NCBI GenBank assembly: GCA_028101545.1
Contig: JAOHKZ010000016.1
Location: 1 to 46,860, forward strand
DNA length: 46,860 bases
Direction of reading: 5' to 3'
Source of the DNA: Opitutales bacterium
GTDB lineage: Bacteria > Verrucomicrobiota > Verrucomicrobiia > Opitutales > Seribacteraceae
Part shown: positions 1-7,910 of the stretch, piece by piece
How positions within the stretch are numbered: position 1 is the stretch's first letter
Layout of the letters: each line of letters opens with the position of its first letter
Position numbers and translations under genes: made by a program
The notes under the pieces: model-generated
The model's database searches: none
Told to the model about the DNA's origin: nothing
Seen by the model: the letters and a program-made list of their open reading frames with translations, nothing else

Positions 1-435
1 AGTTTTTAACCCCTTCAATCCAAAAATTTTCTTAAAACCACTTATTGGATTAAACTTATTGAGATTTGGTTCAATAGCTTTTGGCGTTAGCCGAAAACCA
101 GTTTGTAAACCCTCTGCAATAAAGGCTGCCAAAAAAGTAAGTGCTAACATAGGCAAAACTATAAAACCCATTGTAAAAAAAGATTCTGACATAATTGATA
201 CAATTCCCTCTTGGCTTAGTGTAATCATATGCAGGTTTTCCATTATTGACTTTGTCAAACCCATTAATTCCAAAGCCTTAGAAGGACCAAAGGCTAACAT
301 AACTATAAAACCGGCGAGAAGAGTAAGTGTCATAGAAATCTCAGGCGCTTTTGCAAATTGCCCTTTCGATCGAGATTCTGATAATTTTTTCTCTGTTGGA
401 GGCTCCGTCTTCGAGCTTTTATCTACATCTGACAT
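1..435 (-). CDS. flhB: FlhB, flagellar export-gate protein (N-terminal part, cut by window edge)
   Basis: The first 145 codons are present; the 3' part lies beyond the left edge, so the autocleaved cytoplasmic NPTH domain cannot be seen. The N-terminus has the family signature of a charged leader rich in Glu, Lys and Pro (PPTEKKLSESRSKGQFAK), followed by hydrophobic segments at about residues 40-60 and 90-115. FlhB is the substrate-specificity switch of the flagellar type III secretion gate and sits in the inner membrane next to FliP, FliQ and FliR. The ATG at 433-435 lies 7 bases after the fliR stop, so it is translated from the same message. Position after fliR is the usual one. Only the unseen C-terminus is uncertain. 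Confidence 0.93.
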   Translation of the reverse strand, partial: MSDVDKSSKTEPPTEKKLSESRSKGQFAKAPEISMTLTLLAGFIVMLAFGPSKALELMGLTKSIMENLHMITLSQEGIVSIMSESFFTMGFIVLPMLALTFLAAFIAEGLQTGFRLTPKAIEPNLNKFNPISGFKKIFGLKGLKT

Positions 436-442
436 TTAAGGA

Positions 443-1207
443 TCAACCTGGTTGTATAATATCAAGCATGACCTCAACTGACCGTCGACTACTGTCAATA
501 ATATAGGAACTAATTAACAAAATTGATGAAACGAGTAAAACCAAACCAGATAGTATTCGTATGGAAAAACTTGTCATAAATACATTCATTTTAGGAACAG
601 CCTTACCAAGAACTGCAAAAGACACATTAATTAAAAAGTTTAAGGCAATAAAAGGTGCAGCTATTAGAGTACCAATTATAAAAACATTACTTACCTCATT
701 AACAAATTCTGCGGTGGGGCTGACAGTAAGGAAAAATGCTCCTATTGGCAGCAAATCAAAACTTAAAATAAATGCTTTAAGAACATCATAATGAATACCG
801 GTAATAAAAAATACAAGAAGACTGAAATAATATAATAAAGTAGTAATGGTTGAATCTGTAGAACCAAGCAAGGGATTAACGCTGTTACTCGCCATCAATC
901 CTATCTCATAAGAAATTAGATGCCCTGCTAACTCCACAGCAAAGAAGGTCATCCTAACAGTCATAGCAAGTAAAAGACCGATACAAATCTCATTTATCGA
1001 TAAAATAATCGCACCAACAAAATGAGTTGCAATTGAAAGATCAGCAGGAACAAGAGGACTAATTAATAATGCAAAAAGCAAGCCAAATGCAGTTCTGATT
1101 TTGACTGGAATCATCTTGCCAGCAAACAAAGGAATACCCAAAAAAAAAGCCCCTGTTCTCAAAAAGACAAGAACCCAAACAACGATCTGGTTAGCTTCTA
1201 TGGTCAC
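443..1207 (-). CDS. fliR: FliR, flagellar export-gate membrane protein
   Basis: A hydrophobic protein of 254 residues with about six membrane segments, matching the usual FliR length of about 260. With FliP and FliQ it builds the export gate through which rod, hook and filament subunits leave the cytoplasm. The start is GTG at 1205-1207, overlapping the fliQ TGA by three bases within GTGA, which implies translational coupling; there is no clear Shine-Dalgarno. A Gly/Pro turn near residues 20-35 (FLGIPLFAGKMIPVKIR) fits the family N-terminus. Neighbours fliQ and flhB support the call. Confidence 0.95.
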   Translation of the reverse strand: MTIEANQIVVWVLVFLRTGAFFLGIPLFAGKMIPVKIRTAFGLLFALLISPLVPADLSIATHFVGAIILSINEICIGLLLAMTVRMTFFAVELAGHLISYEIGLMASNSVNPLLGSTDSTITTLLYYFSLLVFFITGIHYDVLKAFILSFDLLPIGAFFLTVSPTAEFVNEVSNVFIIGTLIAAPFIALNFLINVSFAVLGKAVPKMNVFMTSFSIRILSGLVLLVSSILLISSYIIDSSRRSVEVMLDIIQPG

Positions 1208-1473
1208 ATCGCCATAGTTGGTATCATATTAATCATAGAAATACAAAACTCTGAAAGAGTTTTAAGTATAAAATTAGCAGAAAATACAATTGCCAAAGAC
1301 ACACATATTAATTTGGGAACAAATGTTAGAGTTTGTTCCTGCAAACTGGTTATTGACTGAATAAAACTTACCAATAATCCAACAACTGTTGCGGTACCCA
1401 AAATGGGAATTGCTAAAATAAGACCTGTTTGCAGCAAGTTTCTCATAATATCCACTGCTAACTCCATTGTCAT
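1204..1473 (-). CDS. fliQ: FliQ, small flagellar export-gate protein
   Basis: An 89-residue protein with two membrane segments, the standard FliQ size. The N-terminus MTMELAVDIMRNLLQTGL and the central GLLVSFIQSITSLQEQTL are typical of the family, which forms the lateral gate of the FliP/FliQ/FliR core. The reading frame is open upstream to a TTG at 1497, but ATG at 1473 is preferred: it restores family length and is preceded by AAGGAG (1484-1489) ten bases upstream, which overlaps the end of fliP. It ends within the GTGA shared with fliR. Confidence 0.95.
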   Translation of the reverse strand: MTMELAVDIMRNLLQTGLILAIPILGTATVVGLLVSFIQSITSLQEQTLTFVPKLICVSLAIVFSANFILKTLSEFCISMINMIPTMAM

Positions 1474-1489
1474 CCCGTAAATTCTCCTT

Positions 1490-2290
1490 CTATGCAATAT
1501 TGAAACTATTAACTAAAGACTGAATAACTAAATACCAACCGTCCACCAAAACAAATAACAACAACTTAAAAGGCATTGATATTACAACAGGAGGCATCAT
1601 CATCATACCCATCGACATCAGAGTTGAAGCCACAATAAAATCAACAATAATGAAAGGTATAAAAATCAAAAAACCCATTTGAAAGGCAGTCCTTAATTCA
1701 CTTAAAACAAAAGATGGCACAACAATACTTAAAGGCAACTGATCTCGAGTCATTGCACCCTGCCTAGAGATCTCAAGAAAGAACTGAACATCTTGCTGCC
1801 GGGTCTGATTCATCATAAAGTCTTTCATATGAGCAGTCGCAACCATAAGCGCATCTGCAGACTTCATTTCCGCAGACATGTATGGAGTGACTGCGTCATC
1901 ATATATTTTGTTCCAGATAGGTCCCATGACAAAAAAAGTCAAGAAAAGAGCCAAACCCACAATAATTTGGCTTGATGGAGCCGCATTGACCCCAATAGCA
2001 TTTCTCACAAAGCCAAGAACAATAATGATTCTAGTAAAACAAGTCATCATCATGATCACTGAGGGTCCTAAGGTTAAAATGGTCATCGCAACAACCATCT
2101 GTATTGCTACTCCAAAATCCCCCTCATTATTAGTACCTGTTACATCAATCCTCAGACCAGGTGCACCTGTACCAGTTGTTTGTGCATCGAGAGGGGCATG
2201 TTGATAACTAAATATAAAAAAACCAATCAAAATAAGGAGAGGAATCCTTAACCCTCTTAATCTCAAGAGAACCTTAAACATTTTCGTCAT
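1490..2290 (-). CDS. fliP: FliP, flagellar export-gate protein with signal peptide
   Basis: A 266-residue membrane protein, slightly longer than the usual 245. A cleavable-type signal peptide is visible (residues 1-37, basic start then LLILIGFFIFSYQHAPLDAQ). Family segments follow: TILTLGPSVIMMMTCFTRIIIV, then NAIGVNAAPSSQIIVGLALFLTFFVMGP, the periplasmic loop, and the C-terminal membrane pair with MSMGMMMMPPVVISMPFKLLLF. FliP oligomerises to form the export pore. The ATG at 2290 has AGGA five bases upstream; a second ATG three codons later is possible. It overlaps the end of fliO by 17 bases. Confidence 0.96.
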   Translation of the reverse strand: MTKMFKVLLRLRGLRIPLLILIGFFIFSYQHAPLDAQTTGTGAPGLRIDVTGTNNEGDFGVAIQMVVAMTILTLGPSVIMMMTCFTRIIIVLGFVRNAIGVNAAPSSQIIVGLALFLTFFVMGPIWNKIYDDAVTPYMSAEMKSADALMVATAHMKDFMMNQTRQQDVQFFLEISRQGAMTRDQLPLSIVVPSFVLSELRTAFQMGFLIFIPFIIVDFIVASTLMSMGMMMMPPVVISMPFKLLLFVLVDGWYLVIQSLVNSFNIA

Positions 2291-2630
2291 CTGATTCCTG
2301 ACGAGAAATTTCGCCTATTTCAGAGGAATGGGATTCTAGTTTAGCAAGATGATTTACCGATCCTGAACTCACTCCTAAAAGGTGTTTCTCTTTACCGCAT
2401 TGTGCAATCATTAAAAATTGACGATTACCAAGCGCGCAAGTATCTGCGATCACAATTTTCCCATTAGAAGGACTACTTAATCTTTTACGCTTCCTCTTTG
2501 TAAATTGAGACAAAAAATATGCACTAGCCCCCATTACTCCAATAAAAGCTACTACCCTAACCCATAACCAAAACAACTCGATGTCGTTGTTTTCGAAGTT
2601 TGCACCTAACACAAAATGATGAAATATCAT
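2274..2630 (-). CDS. fliO: FliO-like flagellar export-gate assembly protein
   Basis: A 118-residue protein with one membrane segment (about residues 20-43, FWLWVRVVAFIGVMGASAYFL) followed by a Lys/Arg cluster and a small beta-rich cytoplasmic domain (KIVIADTCALGNRQFLMIAQCGKEKHLLGVSSG, shown in part). FliO sequences diverge strongly, and this call rests on topology, the nucleotide of its place between fliN and fliP, and the conserved pattern of 'hLG..+.hhhh..g...hLLGV'. FliO helps FliP assemble. A 66-base gap separates it from fliN upstream, the largest in the operon. Confidence 0.8.
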   Translation of the reverse strand: MIFHHFVLGANFENNDIELFWLWVRVVAFIGVMGASAYFLSQFTKRKRKRLSSPSNGKIVIADTCALGNRQFLMIAQCGKEKHLLGVSSGSVNHLAKLESHSSEIGEISRQESDDENV

Positions 2631-2696
2631 TTAAATATTCAAGGTCACCACAATGCCCAAGGTGTTAAACACTTAAAAGGCACTGGACAAAAATAA

Positions 2697-2945
2697 TCAA
2701 TTTCCAGAATCAACGATTTCGGTTATCTTTAGTCCGAAGCGATCATCAATTACAACAACTTCACCATGGGCAATAAGTTTTCCATTAACGAGAAGACTTA
2801 CTGGATCTTTGGCATTTTGCTTTAATTGAATTTGTGCACCAGGACTTAACTCAACCACATCCTTCATCGGAAGTTCCGCTGTACCTAATTGGACTGTGAC
2901 ACTAACTTTCACATCCATCACTATATCCATTTTTTTACTATCCAT
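2697..2945 (-). CDS. fliN: FliN, flagellar C-ring switch protein (minimal form)
   Basis: An 82-residue protein consisting of little more than one SpoA (surface presentation of antigens) domain: VKVSVTVQLGTAELPMKDVV, then ELSPGAQIQL, then a strand pair ending IDDRFGLKITEIV. FliN forms the bottom of the C ring and docks FliH. E. coli FliN has 137 residues, so the usual N-terminal extension is lacking. The open frame extends to a TTG at 2957, but the first ATG at 2945 is preferred; it overlaps the fliM stop by 8 bases. No CheC-like domain (as in Bacillus FliY) is present. Confidence 0.93.
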   Translation of the reverse strand: MDSKKMDIVMDVKVSVTVQLGTAELPMKDVVELSPGAQIQLKQNAKDPVSLLVNGKLIAHGEVVVIDDRFGLKITEIVDSGN

Positions 2946-3951
2946 GATTTTTTCCAATTAATTTTACCGCATCAACAATACTTTCATTTACTTGAAAAGC
3001 AACTTGGTCTCGCTCTAATCCGACTTCGCCAACAAAACATGTTCTTCCCTCAATCCTGAGGTTGGTCTTTTCAATTAAATCAGGGGATAACTCTATAACA
3101 TCATCTACCTCTAAGTTAGATAAATCACGTAAGCTTAACTCAAACGCATCCCACTCAGCAGATACATCAACAGGGATCGCATCATAAATCTCATGCCAAC
3201 GTGGTGGTTTAACAGTTTTTTTGTCAGAGACTGAAACCGAACTGAGTAACCGACTTACAACAGGTTCTAAAGTATAATAAGGAACTGCGATCCTCATAGG
3301 TCCAGAAACATCTCCAAAAGAAGCCTCCATACTCATAATGAGCATCATGGCGTCAGAAGGTGATGTCTGTAAAAACTTCCCCGAACTCTCCGTTCCGATT
3401 ATTGAAGGTGTTAAAGACATGGTAGAATGCCACTGCTTACACCATTCTTCCAAAATAATCTGATTAAAGTCCTCAACCAAAGCTTTTTCTATATCTGTTA
3501 AACCGCGCTCTTCAGGGTTTGTAGACCCCCTTCCTCCAAGAATACGATCTACAACAGTAGCAGAAAGGTGTGAGTTGACATCAAGTAAACATACACCATT
3601 CAACTCCTGTAATTTAAACATGGTGATACAGGAAGGATTTTTAATAGATTGAGTAAAGTTCGAATATAAATCTGCGGTCAAATCTTCTAACTCCAAATTA
3701 AATTCGGTTCTAAGAAACATAGAAAGATGACCAGATAAATAATAAACAAATTGCTCAGATTTAGTTTTCAGTTTACTAAGATCAGCATCTGATAGCACGA
3801 TCGGGTTAGTAAAATCGTACTTCTTGATACTAACAGAAGCTAAGTCCGTTATCTTAATACCCTCGAATGAGAAGACAGGACTTTGACCTGATGAGCCCTG
3901 TAACTCGTTTAAGTCAAAGCTTTCATCTTGAAAATTTGAATCTGCAGACAT
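2938..3951 (-). CDS. fliM: FliM, flagellar motor switch protein
   Basis: A 337-residue C-ring protein, normal length. The middle CheC-like domain is visible from about residue 70 to 240 and includes the FliG-binding GG motif in RILGGRGSTNPEERGLTDIE; the C-terminal SpoA domain (about 255-335) contains VDDVIELSPDLIEKTNLRIEG. The N-terminus begins MSADSNFQDESFDLNEL and does not contain a clean copy of the LSQxEIDALL CheY-binding motif, so direct chemotactic switching through that peptide is unclear. No Shine-Dalgarno is evident. It overlaps fliN. Confidence 0.95.
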   Translation of the reverse strand: MSADSNFQDESFDLNELQGSSGQSPVFSFEGIKITDLASVSIKKYDFTNPIVLSDADLSKLKTKSEQFVYYLSGHLSMFLRTEFNLELEDLTADLYSNFTQSIKNPSCITMFKLQELNGVCLLDVNSHLSATVVDRILGGRGSTNPEERGLTDIEKALVEDFNQIILEEWCKQWHSTMSLTPSIIGTESSGKFLQTSPSDAMMLIMSMEASFGDVSGPMRIAVPYYTLEPVVSRLLSSVSVSDKKTVKPPRWHEIYDAIPVDVSAEWDAFELSLRDLSNLEVDDVIELSPDLIEKTNLRIEGRTCFVGEVGLERDQVAFQVNESIVDAVKLIGKNHG

Positions 3952-3966
3952 CGAAAAATTTTAAAG

Positions 3967-4506
3967 TTACTGAACTACAAATTGAGTGAAATAAATCTGG
4001 CGAATCAAATCACTTTCACCGTCCCTGTAAGTTCGAAGAATAGAAGAAAAACCTTTCTTTAAATCAACACGAACTCTTTCTTGGAATCCGTCAAGCTGTG
4101 CATCCTCGTAAGTATAACCTCCCATGATAGCTAAAGCTTTATCTCGAATTCTGTGCTCGTTCATCTCTAATACTTTCTCGAAATCTCCAGCCTGCCCTTC
4201 TAATTTAAGTTCCAAATTAAAATACCTAGATTTAATAGGCCCACCCAAGTTGGTAATTAGCGATGTTAATTCGTAGAATCTTTCCTCACCTGAAGGTTCC
4301 ATATCTAGGGGTTGCCCACCTTCAGTTATTTGAGGTTTTATAGTTTCCTCGGGCTTATTCAAATTTATCAAGAGGTACATTGCCCCAACAGTTAAAACAG
4401 GAGCAAGGATAATAGCGATAAGGGTCGGAACCAGATTACCACCTCCTGCCTTTGGTGCGGGTGCTTCGTTATTTTCAGGAAGTTCGTCTAGTTGTGCAGC
4501 GGACAT
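3967..4506 (-). CDS. fliL: FliL, stator-associated flagellar basal body protein
   Basis: A 179-residue single-pass membrane protein: a short cytoplasmic N-terminus rich in Pro/Glu, a membrane helix at about residues 26-48 (LVPTLIAIILAPVLTVGAMY), then a periplasmic domain with FYELTSLITNLGGPIKSRYF and the closing IRQIYFTQFVVQ typical of FliL. FliL rings surround stator units in the motor. It lies between flgE and fliM as in many fla operons. No stator genes (motA/motB) occur in the window. Confidence 0.92.
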   Translation of the reverse strand: MSAAQLDELPENNEAPAPKAGGGNLVPTLIAIILAPVLTVGAMYLLINLNKPEETIKPQITEGGQPLDMEPSGEERFYELTSLITNLGGPIKSRYFNLELKLEGQAGDFEKVLEMNEHRIRDKALAIMGGYTYEDAQLDGFQERVRVDLKKGFSSILRTYRDGESDLIRQIYFTQFVVQ

Positions 4507-4531
4507 ATTCTAATCGTATTAAAGGTTAAAA

Positions 4532-5383
4532 TTAGCGTTTGAGGTTAACGGCTTCAGTAAGTATGGCATCAGAAGTTGTGACAACCCGAGAACCAGCCTG
4601 AAAGGAGCGTTGATGGGTAATCATAGACGCAAATTCGTTAGTTAGGTCAACATTAGATTTCTCCAAGGAATATTGCTTTATGACACCATTCGAAGAAGTA
4701 GCAGGAATAATGTTATCTGATATTCCTCCCAAATTTTGGCCTGCTTGTCCATTAGAGAAAAAACCATTGCCAACTCGTCGGAGATACTGAGGAGACAAAA
4801 AGTTTGAAAGCTTAATCTGACCAGAATTTCGAATTTGATCAGTACCATCCTTATTCACTACTAAATTAATCTTACCATCATCCTCAACCCTTCTAGCAAG
4901 TAGTGTTTCTCCATCTAAGGGTGCAACAAGAACGGGTCCATCTAATCCCTGCAATCGATATCGATACTGGTCTCGAGTAACAACAAATCCTTGGTTGGTT
5001 GCTTCAAATGCTCCAGCACGTGTGTAAAAGAGTTCGCCTGTGACAGGATCAGAAACTTCAAAAAATCCTCCTGCATTTGGAAGAGCCTCACCTTGTATAG
5101 CTAGATCAAAATCCAAACCAGTCACCTCAATTGTACCCTGAGAAAAATTAGAGGAAATTGAACTTACATGAACTCCAGTTCCATGCTGTTGGATATTATT
5201 ACTTGGGATTCCATCTGCACCTGACTCAGCATCATTCAGGTGGAGATAAAAATTGTCTGAGTAATTCGCACGAGAAGATTTAAAACCCAATGAATTAACA
5301 TTAGAAATGTTATTTCCTAGTACTTGTAAACCTTGCGTTAAGCTCTTCAAGGCGGTAACACCGTTGTGTAAAGATGCAATCAT
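4532..5383 (-). CDS. flgE: FlgE-type hook protein (short form)
   Basis: A 283-residue axial protein with the N-terminal flagellar rod/hook motif (LQVLGNNISNVNSLGFKSSR) and the C-terminal signature ending SLEKSNVDLTNEFASMITHQ followed by RSFQAGSRVVTTSDAILTEAV. Its place directly after flgD argues for hook rather than distal rod FlgG. It is shorter than enterobacterial FlgE (about 400) and similar to the compact hook protein in the Bacillus fla/che operon, so the variable outer D2 domain appears reduced or absent. FlgF or FlgG cannot be excluded by sequence alone. The ATG overlaps the flgD stop as ATGA. Confidence 0.87.
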   Translation of the reverse strand: MIASLHNGVTALKSLTQGLQVLGNNISNVNSLGFKSSRANYSDNFYLHLNDAESGADGIPSNNIQQHGTGVHVSSISSNFSQGTIEVTGLDFDLAIQGEALPNAGGFFEVSDPVTGELFYTRAGAFEATNQGFVVTRDQYRYRLQGLDGPVLVAPLDGETLLARRVEDDGKINLVVNKDGTDQIRNSGQIKLSNFLSPQYLRRVGNGFFSNGQAGQNLGGISDNIIPATSSNGVIKQYSLEKSNVDLTNEFASMITHQRSFQAGSRVVTTSDAILTEAVNLKR

Positions 5384-5814
5384 ATTGATTTAGGATTACT
5401 TACCCTAGTAATATTTGCAGGCAGATAATTACGACTGCCTACATTGACAAAAATTTCTCCGTTATCGCTCTTCTCAACAGAGTCAACAATACCCGAAACC
5501 TCCGAACCATCTTCAGTTATATTGACTAACTTACCCAAATAAGCTTGTGCTACCATATCCTTTTGAGAGTCAGCAAATGTTTCGAAACCTTTCGTAAACT
5601 GTTCCATCTGCTCTAAGGAAGCAATGTTCGCCATCTGAGAGATAAACTCTGTATCCTTCATCGGCTCAAGAGGATCTTGGTTACTAATTTGACTTGTCAA
5701 TAATTGCAAAAAGTCTTCCATCTGTAAAGTTGCATTAGACTTGGATGAATCGGCAGCAAGCCCTTTTGCACGTGGATTTAATTCAGATTGGAATGTCGAG
5801 AGTGAATCTATCAT
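5380..5814 (-). CDS. flgD: FlgD, hook-cap scaffolding protein (short)
   Basis: A 144-residue FlgD. The hallmark is present: MEDFLQLLTSQISNQDPLEP then MKDTEFISQMANIASLEQMEQ. FlgD caps the growing hook and is exported before hook subunits. The frame stays open upstream to an alternative start at 6018, but that would run through fliK in another frame; the ATG at 5814 puts the conserved core at the expected distance from the start and lies 19 bases after fliK. After the core, a small beta domain (LGKLVNITEDGSEVSGIVDS) is kept, but the larger FlgD tudor/FnIII part is missing, as in other short FlgDs. Confidence 0.93.
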   Translation of the reverse strand: MIDSLSTFQSELNPRAKGLAADSSKSNATLQMEDFLQLLTSQISNQDPLEPMKDTEFISQMANIASLEQMEQFTKGFETFADSQKDMVAQAYLGKLVNITEDGSEVSGIVDSVEKSDNGEIFVNVGSRNYLPANITRVSNPKSI

Positions 5815-5833
5815 AATATAAATAAATTGAGTT

Positions 5834-6769
5834 TTAAGCGACTTTGGAAAAATACCTATCCATTTCACCGTAGTCGGTAAATACATGAATACTAAGGTCA
5901 TTATTTTCGGAAGACTTAAGCTCCGATGCAATTTGGTTCTTACAGAAATCAAATATATCGCGAAGGCTAGATTTTGGTGCAATAAGACAAAGCGATATTG
6001 CTTGACCAGACTTCTCAAGTCTTATGCCTAATTTATCACCATTTGGTAAATCCAAAGCGAACCGCAAGATTTTCTTTGAGAATTTGTCTAGATATGCAAA
6101 CCTTGGCAAAATAGCATGACTAACAAAATTTACAATTTTAGCAACGGAAGGATTAGTAGGCGAAGTCCTTTGCTCAAAATCAGAATGAGTTAAAATTTCG
6201 TTTTTTTCAATGTCCACTGAAAAAGATTTAGCATTTTTCGCGCCATGATTCGCGTCCTTTTGCTGCTGGTTTCGTTCCCCCGGATCTTTAGAAACTGAAG
6301 ACTTAAAAACCGTATTTAAGTTTAAAGATAATTTAAATTCATCTTTTAAATTAGTACCATTAGCAATGCTTTTTGCGGCATGCATTAATTGTTTCGGTTG
6401 CTTGATAACAATAGGCTTACTAACTAATTTAACTGTTGAAGTATTTAATTGCTGCTTAAGAAAAGTAGACTTTCCTTCGCTATTTGTACTATTTGTACTT
6501 TTAGATTGTGAAGCAGAAAGAATGGTTTTAGCGAAACTTGACGGAACTTTTTTAATAATTGGTTCTTTGGCAGGAGCTTTATTATCAGAAATCAAACCTT
6601 TTCCGGATTTAACATTTGAATACTTAGATGAATCTTTTTTTGCTAAGTTTGGTTTATCAACAGACCCCACTTTTGAGCCTTTGGGCAACCAAAACGATCC
6701 GTTTTTACCTATTGATTCATGTTTTGGTAAACTTTTGTTATCGATGTAAGTGTTATATTCTCCAATCAT
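5834..6769 (-). CDS. fliK: FliK-like hook-length control protein
   Basis: A 311-residue protein. The first about 190 residues are low complexity, rich in Lys, Ser, Asn and Pro, as expected for the disordered ruler part of FliK. The last about 95 residues look like the compact FliK C-terminal domain (LRFALDLPNGDKLGIRLEKS, then a strand-helix pair and the closing DLSIHVFTDYGEMDRYF). FliK measures hook length and triggers FlhB switching. Sequence conservation is always low in this family, so the call rests on the C-terminal pattern, size and location between the MotE-like gene and flgD. No good Shine-Dalgarno precedes the ATG. Confidence 0.82.
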   Translation of the reverse strand: MIGEYNTYIDNKSLPKHESIGKNGSFWLPKGSKVGSVDKPNLAKKDSSKYSNVKSGKGLISDNKAPAKEPIIKKVPSSFAKTILSASQSKSTNSTNSEGKSTFLKQQLNTSTVKLVSKPIVIKQPKQLMHAAKSIANGTNLKDEFKLSLNLNTVFKSSVSKDPGERNQQQKDANHGAKNAKSFSVDIEKNEILTHSDFEQRTSPTNPSVAKIVNFVSHAILPRFAYLDKFSKKILRFALDLPNGDKLGIRLEKSGQAISLCLIAPKSSLRDIFDFCKNQIASELKSSENNDLSIHVFTDYGEMDRYFSKVA

Positions 6770-6783
6770 TTCTGAAAGTATTC

Positions 6784-7452
6784 TTAATTTCCTGGAAGAC
6801 CTCCGGGCAAGTTATCAAAACTAACATTTGGCAATAAACCTCTGTCTCGCATTGCTAGGGCGTCAGCAAGTTCTATCAAAGAATCCTCATCGCTATTAAG
6901 CATAAATGCGATTATTGGTGCTTTATCTTCTGCCTTAAGTTGTTCAAAAATTGTCAGTGCCTCTTCAAACCTTCGTTTTTGGCGCCAATTTTGAATCTCC
7001 ATGCTAGAAATCTCAGGCCCCATTTCAACCCATCGTTTTGCAGTCTCCTTATATTGTTTGAGCTTTTCTTCGCTAATGTCTTGTCCTTGCTTAGACTCAA
7101 AATCCGCCAGGCGGTCAGAAAGATTTTGATTAATTTTGTCCATTTCTCTCTTTTGTTTTTCAATAGATTCTAAATCCATTTCTATTGCAGACTCTCGAGC
7201 ATCAAGTTCAATCTCTTTTTCTAGTAATTTCTGCTTAAGAGATGCCAATTCTTTAGATAGTTGATTCATCGAATGGGTTTCAGCTGGTGAGTAACTCGTA
7301 TCATCAGCATCAAACTCTATACTAGTAAATTCAGCAGGAATATCAGGTTTTTTCTTAAAAATAGAGTCGTAATTCAACCATAACATTGCTGAAGCAGAAC
7401 CAACTGATAACAAAACAGCTATTAAAACAATTAAGGTTGGAGGAATATTCAT
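6784..7452 (-). CDS. MotE-like coiled-coil membrane protein of the flagellar operon
   Basis: A 222-residue protein with an N-terminal membrane anchor (about residues 5-27, PTLIVLIAVLLSVGSASAML), a long coiled coil (about 60-130, heptad-rich with Lys/Glu/Gln/Leu) and a small helical C-terminal domain (about 140-205: AKRWVEMGPEISSMEIQNW, then FEEALTIFEQLKAEDKAPII and DEDSLIELADALAMRD). That layout resembles MotE/YlxF/FlbB proteins, whose C-terminal domain is MgtE-N-like and which chaperone or organise motor parts. Its position between fliJ and fliK is that of ylxF in Bacillus. Homology is inferred from architecture and context, not a strong motif. Confidence 0.68.
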   Translation of the reverse strand: MNIPPTLIVLIAVLLSVGSASAMLWLNYDSIFKKKPDIPAEFTSIEFDADDTSYSPAETHSMNQLSKELASLKQKLLEKEIELDARESAIEMDLESIEKQKREMDKINQNLSDRLADFESKQGQDISEEKLKQYKETAKRWVEMGPEISSMEIQNWRQKRRFEEALTIFEQLKAEDKAPIIAFMLNSDEDSLIELADALAMRDRGLLPNVSFDNLPGGLPGN

Positions 7453-7457
7453 AATAA

Positions 7458-7910
7458 TTATTGTGTGAATCTGTTATATAAAAACCGAGAATTAATTATA
7501 TCCTCGAGTTCAAAATCTTCTTTTCTCGATTCCGAGCTAAAATGTTCTGATTTTTGATTACTCTTCAATTTAAGCAAACTTTTATATCTTGAATCTGCTT
7601 CATTAAAAATTTTTCTTTTCACATCTTCTGCAGTTCTAGCATCATCAACTTGTTTATTTAGCAAAGTTATTTTATCCTTAAGAGATTGTAGAGATAAACT
7701 AAAGGGAGATTGCTGATGAGCATAGAAACCTAATATTCTATTTTGTTTAATTTGATTTTTCAACAATGTCAGGTTTGACATTTCTAAACTTCGTTTTTCT
7801 TCACACTTTTCTCTTTTAGCAATTGCTTTGCCATAATTTACGATGGCTTTTTCTTTTGCCAACTCTCTAATTTGCAAAAGTGTTTCAAGTCTAAAAGTAA
7901 ATTTTCTCAT
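7458..7910 (-). CDS. fliJ: FliJ-like export chaperone/ATPase stalk protein
   Basis: A 150-residue, strongly helical, basic protein that begins MRKFTFRLETLLQIRELAKE, the classic FliJ start, and continues as an antiparallel coiled coil. FliJ is the central stalk of the FliI ATPase ring, like the gamma subunit of F1, and escorts export substrates. Its ATG follows the fliI TAA directly (TAAATG), so it probably depends on termination-reinitiation. Its place between fliI and the MotE-like gene is canonical. Confidence 0.9.
   Translation of the reverse strand: MRKFTFRLETLLQIRELAKEKAIVNYGKAIAKREKCEEKRSLEMSNLTLLKNQIKQNRILGFYAHQQSPFSLSLQSLKDKITLLNKQVDDARTAEDVKRKIFNEADSRYKSLLKLKSNQKSEHFSSESRKEDFELEDIINSRFLYNRFTQ

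Noticed and set aside
59-439. Plus-strand open frame of 126 codons opposite flhB
   Set aside because: It is antisense to a clear FlhB N-terminus and encodes no recognisable domain; it is a shadow.
2659-2674. Palindrome-like AAGGTGTTAAACACTT between fliO and fliN
   Set aside because: The arms match over only five bases with a single central base, and there is no T-tract; it could be an operator, but chance in AT-rich DNA is as likely.
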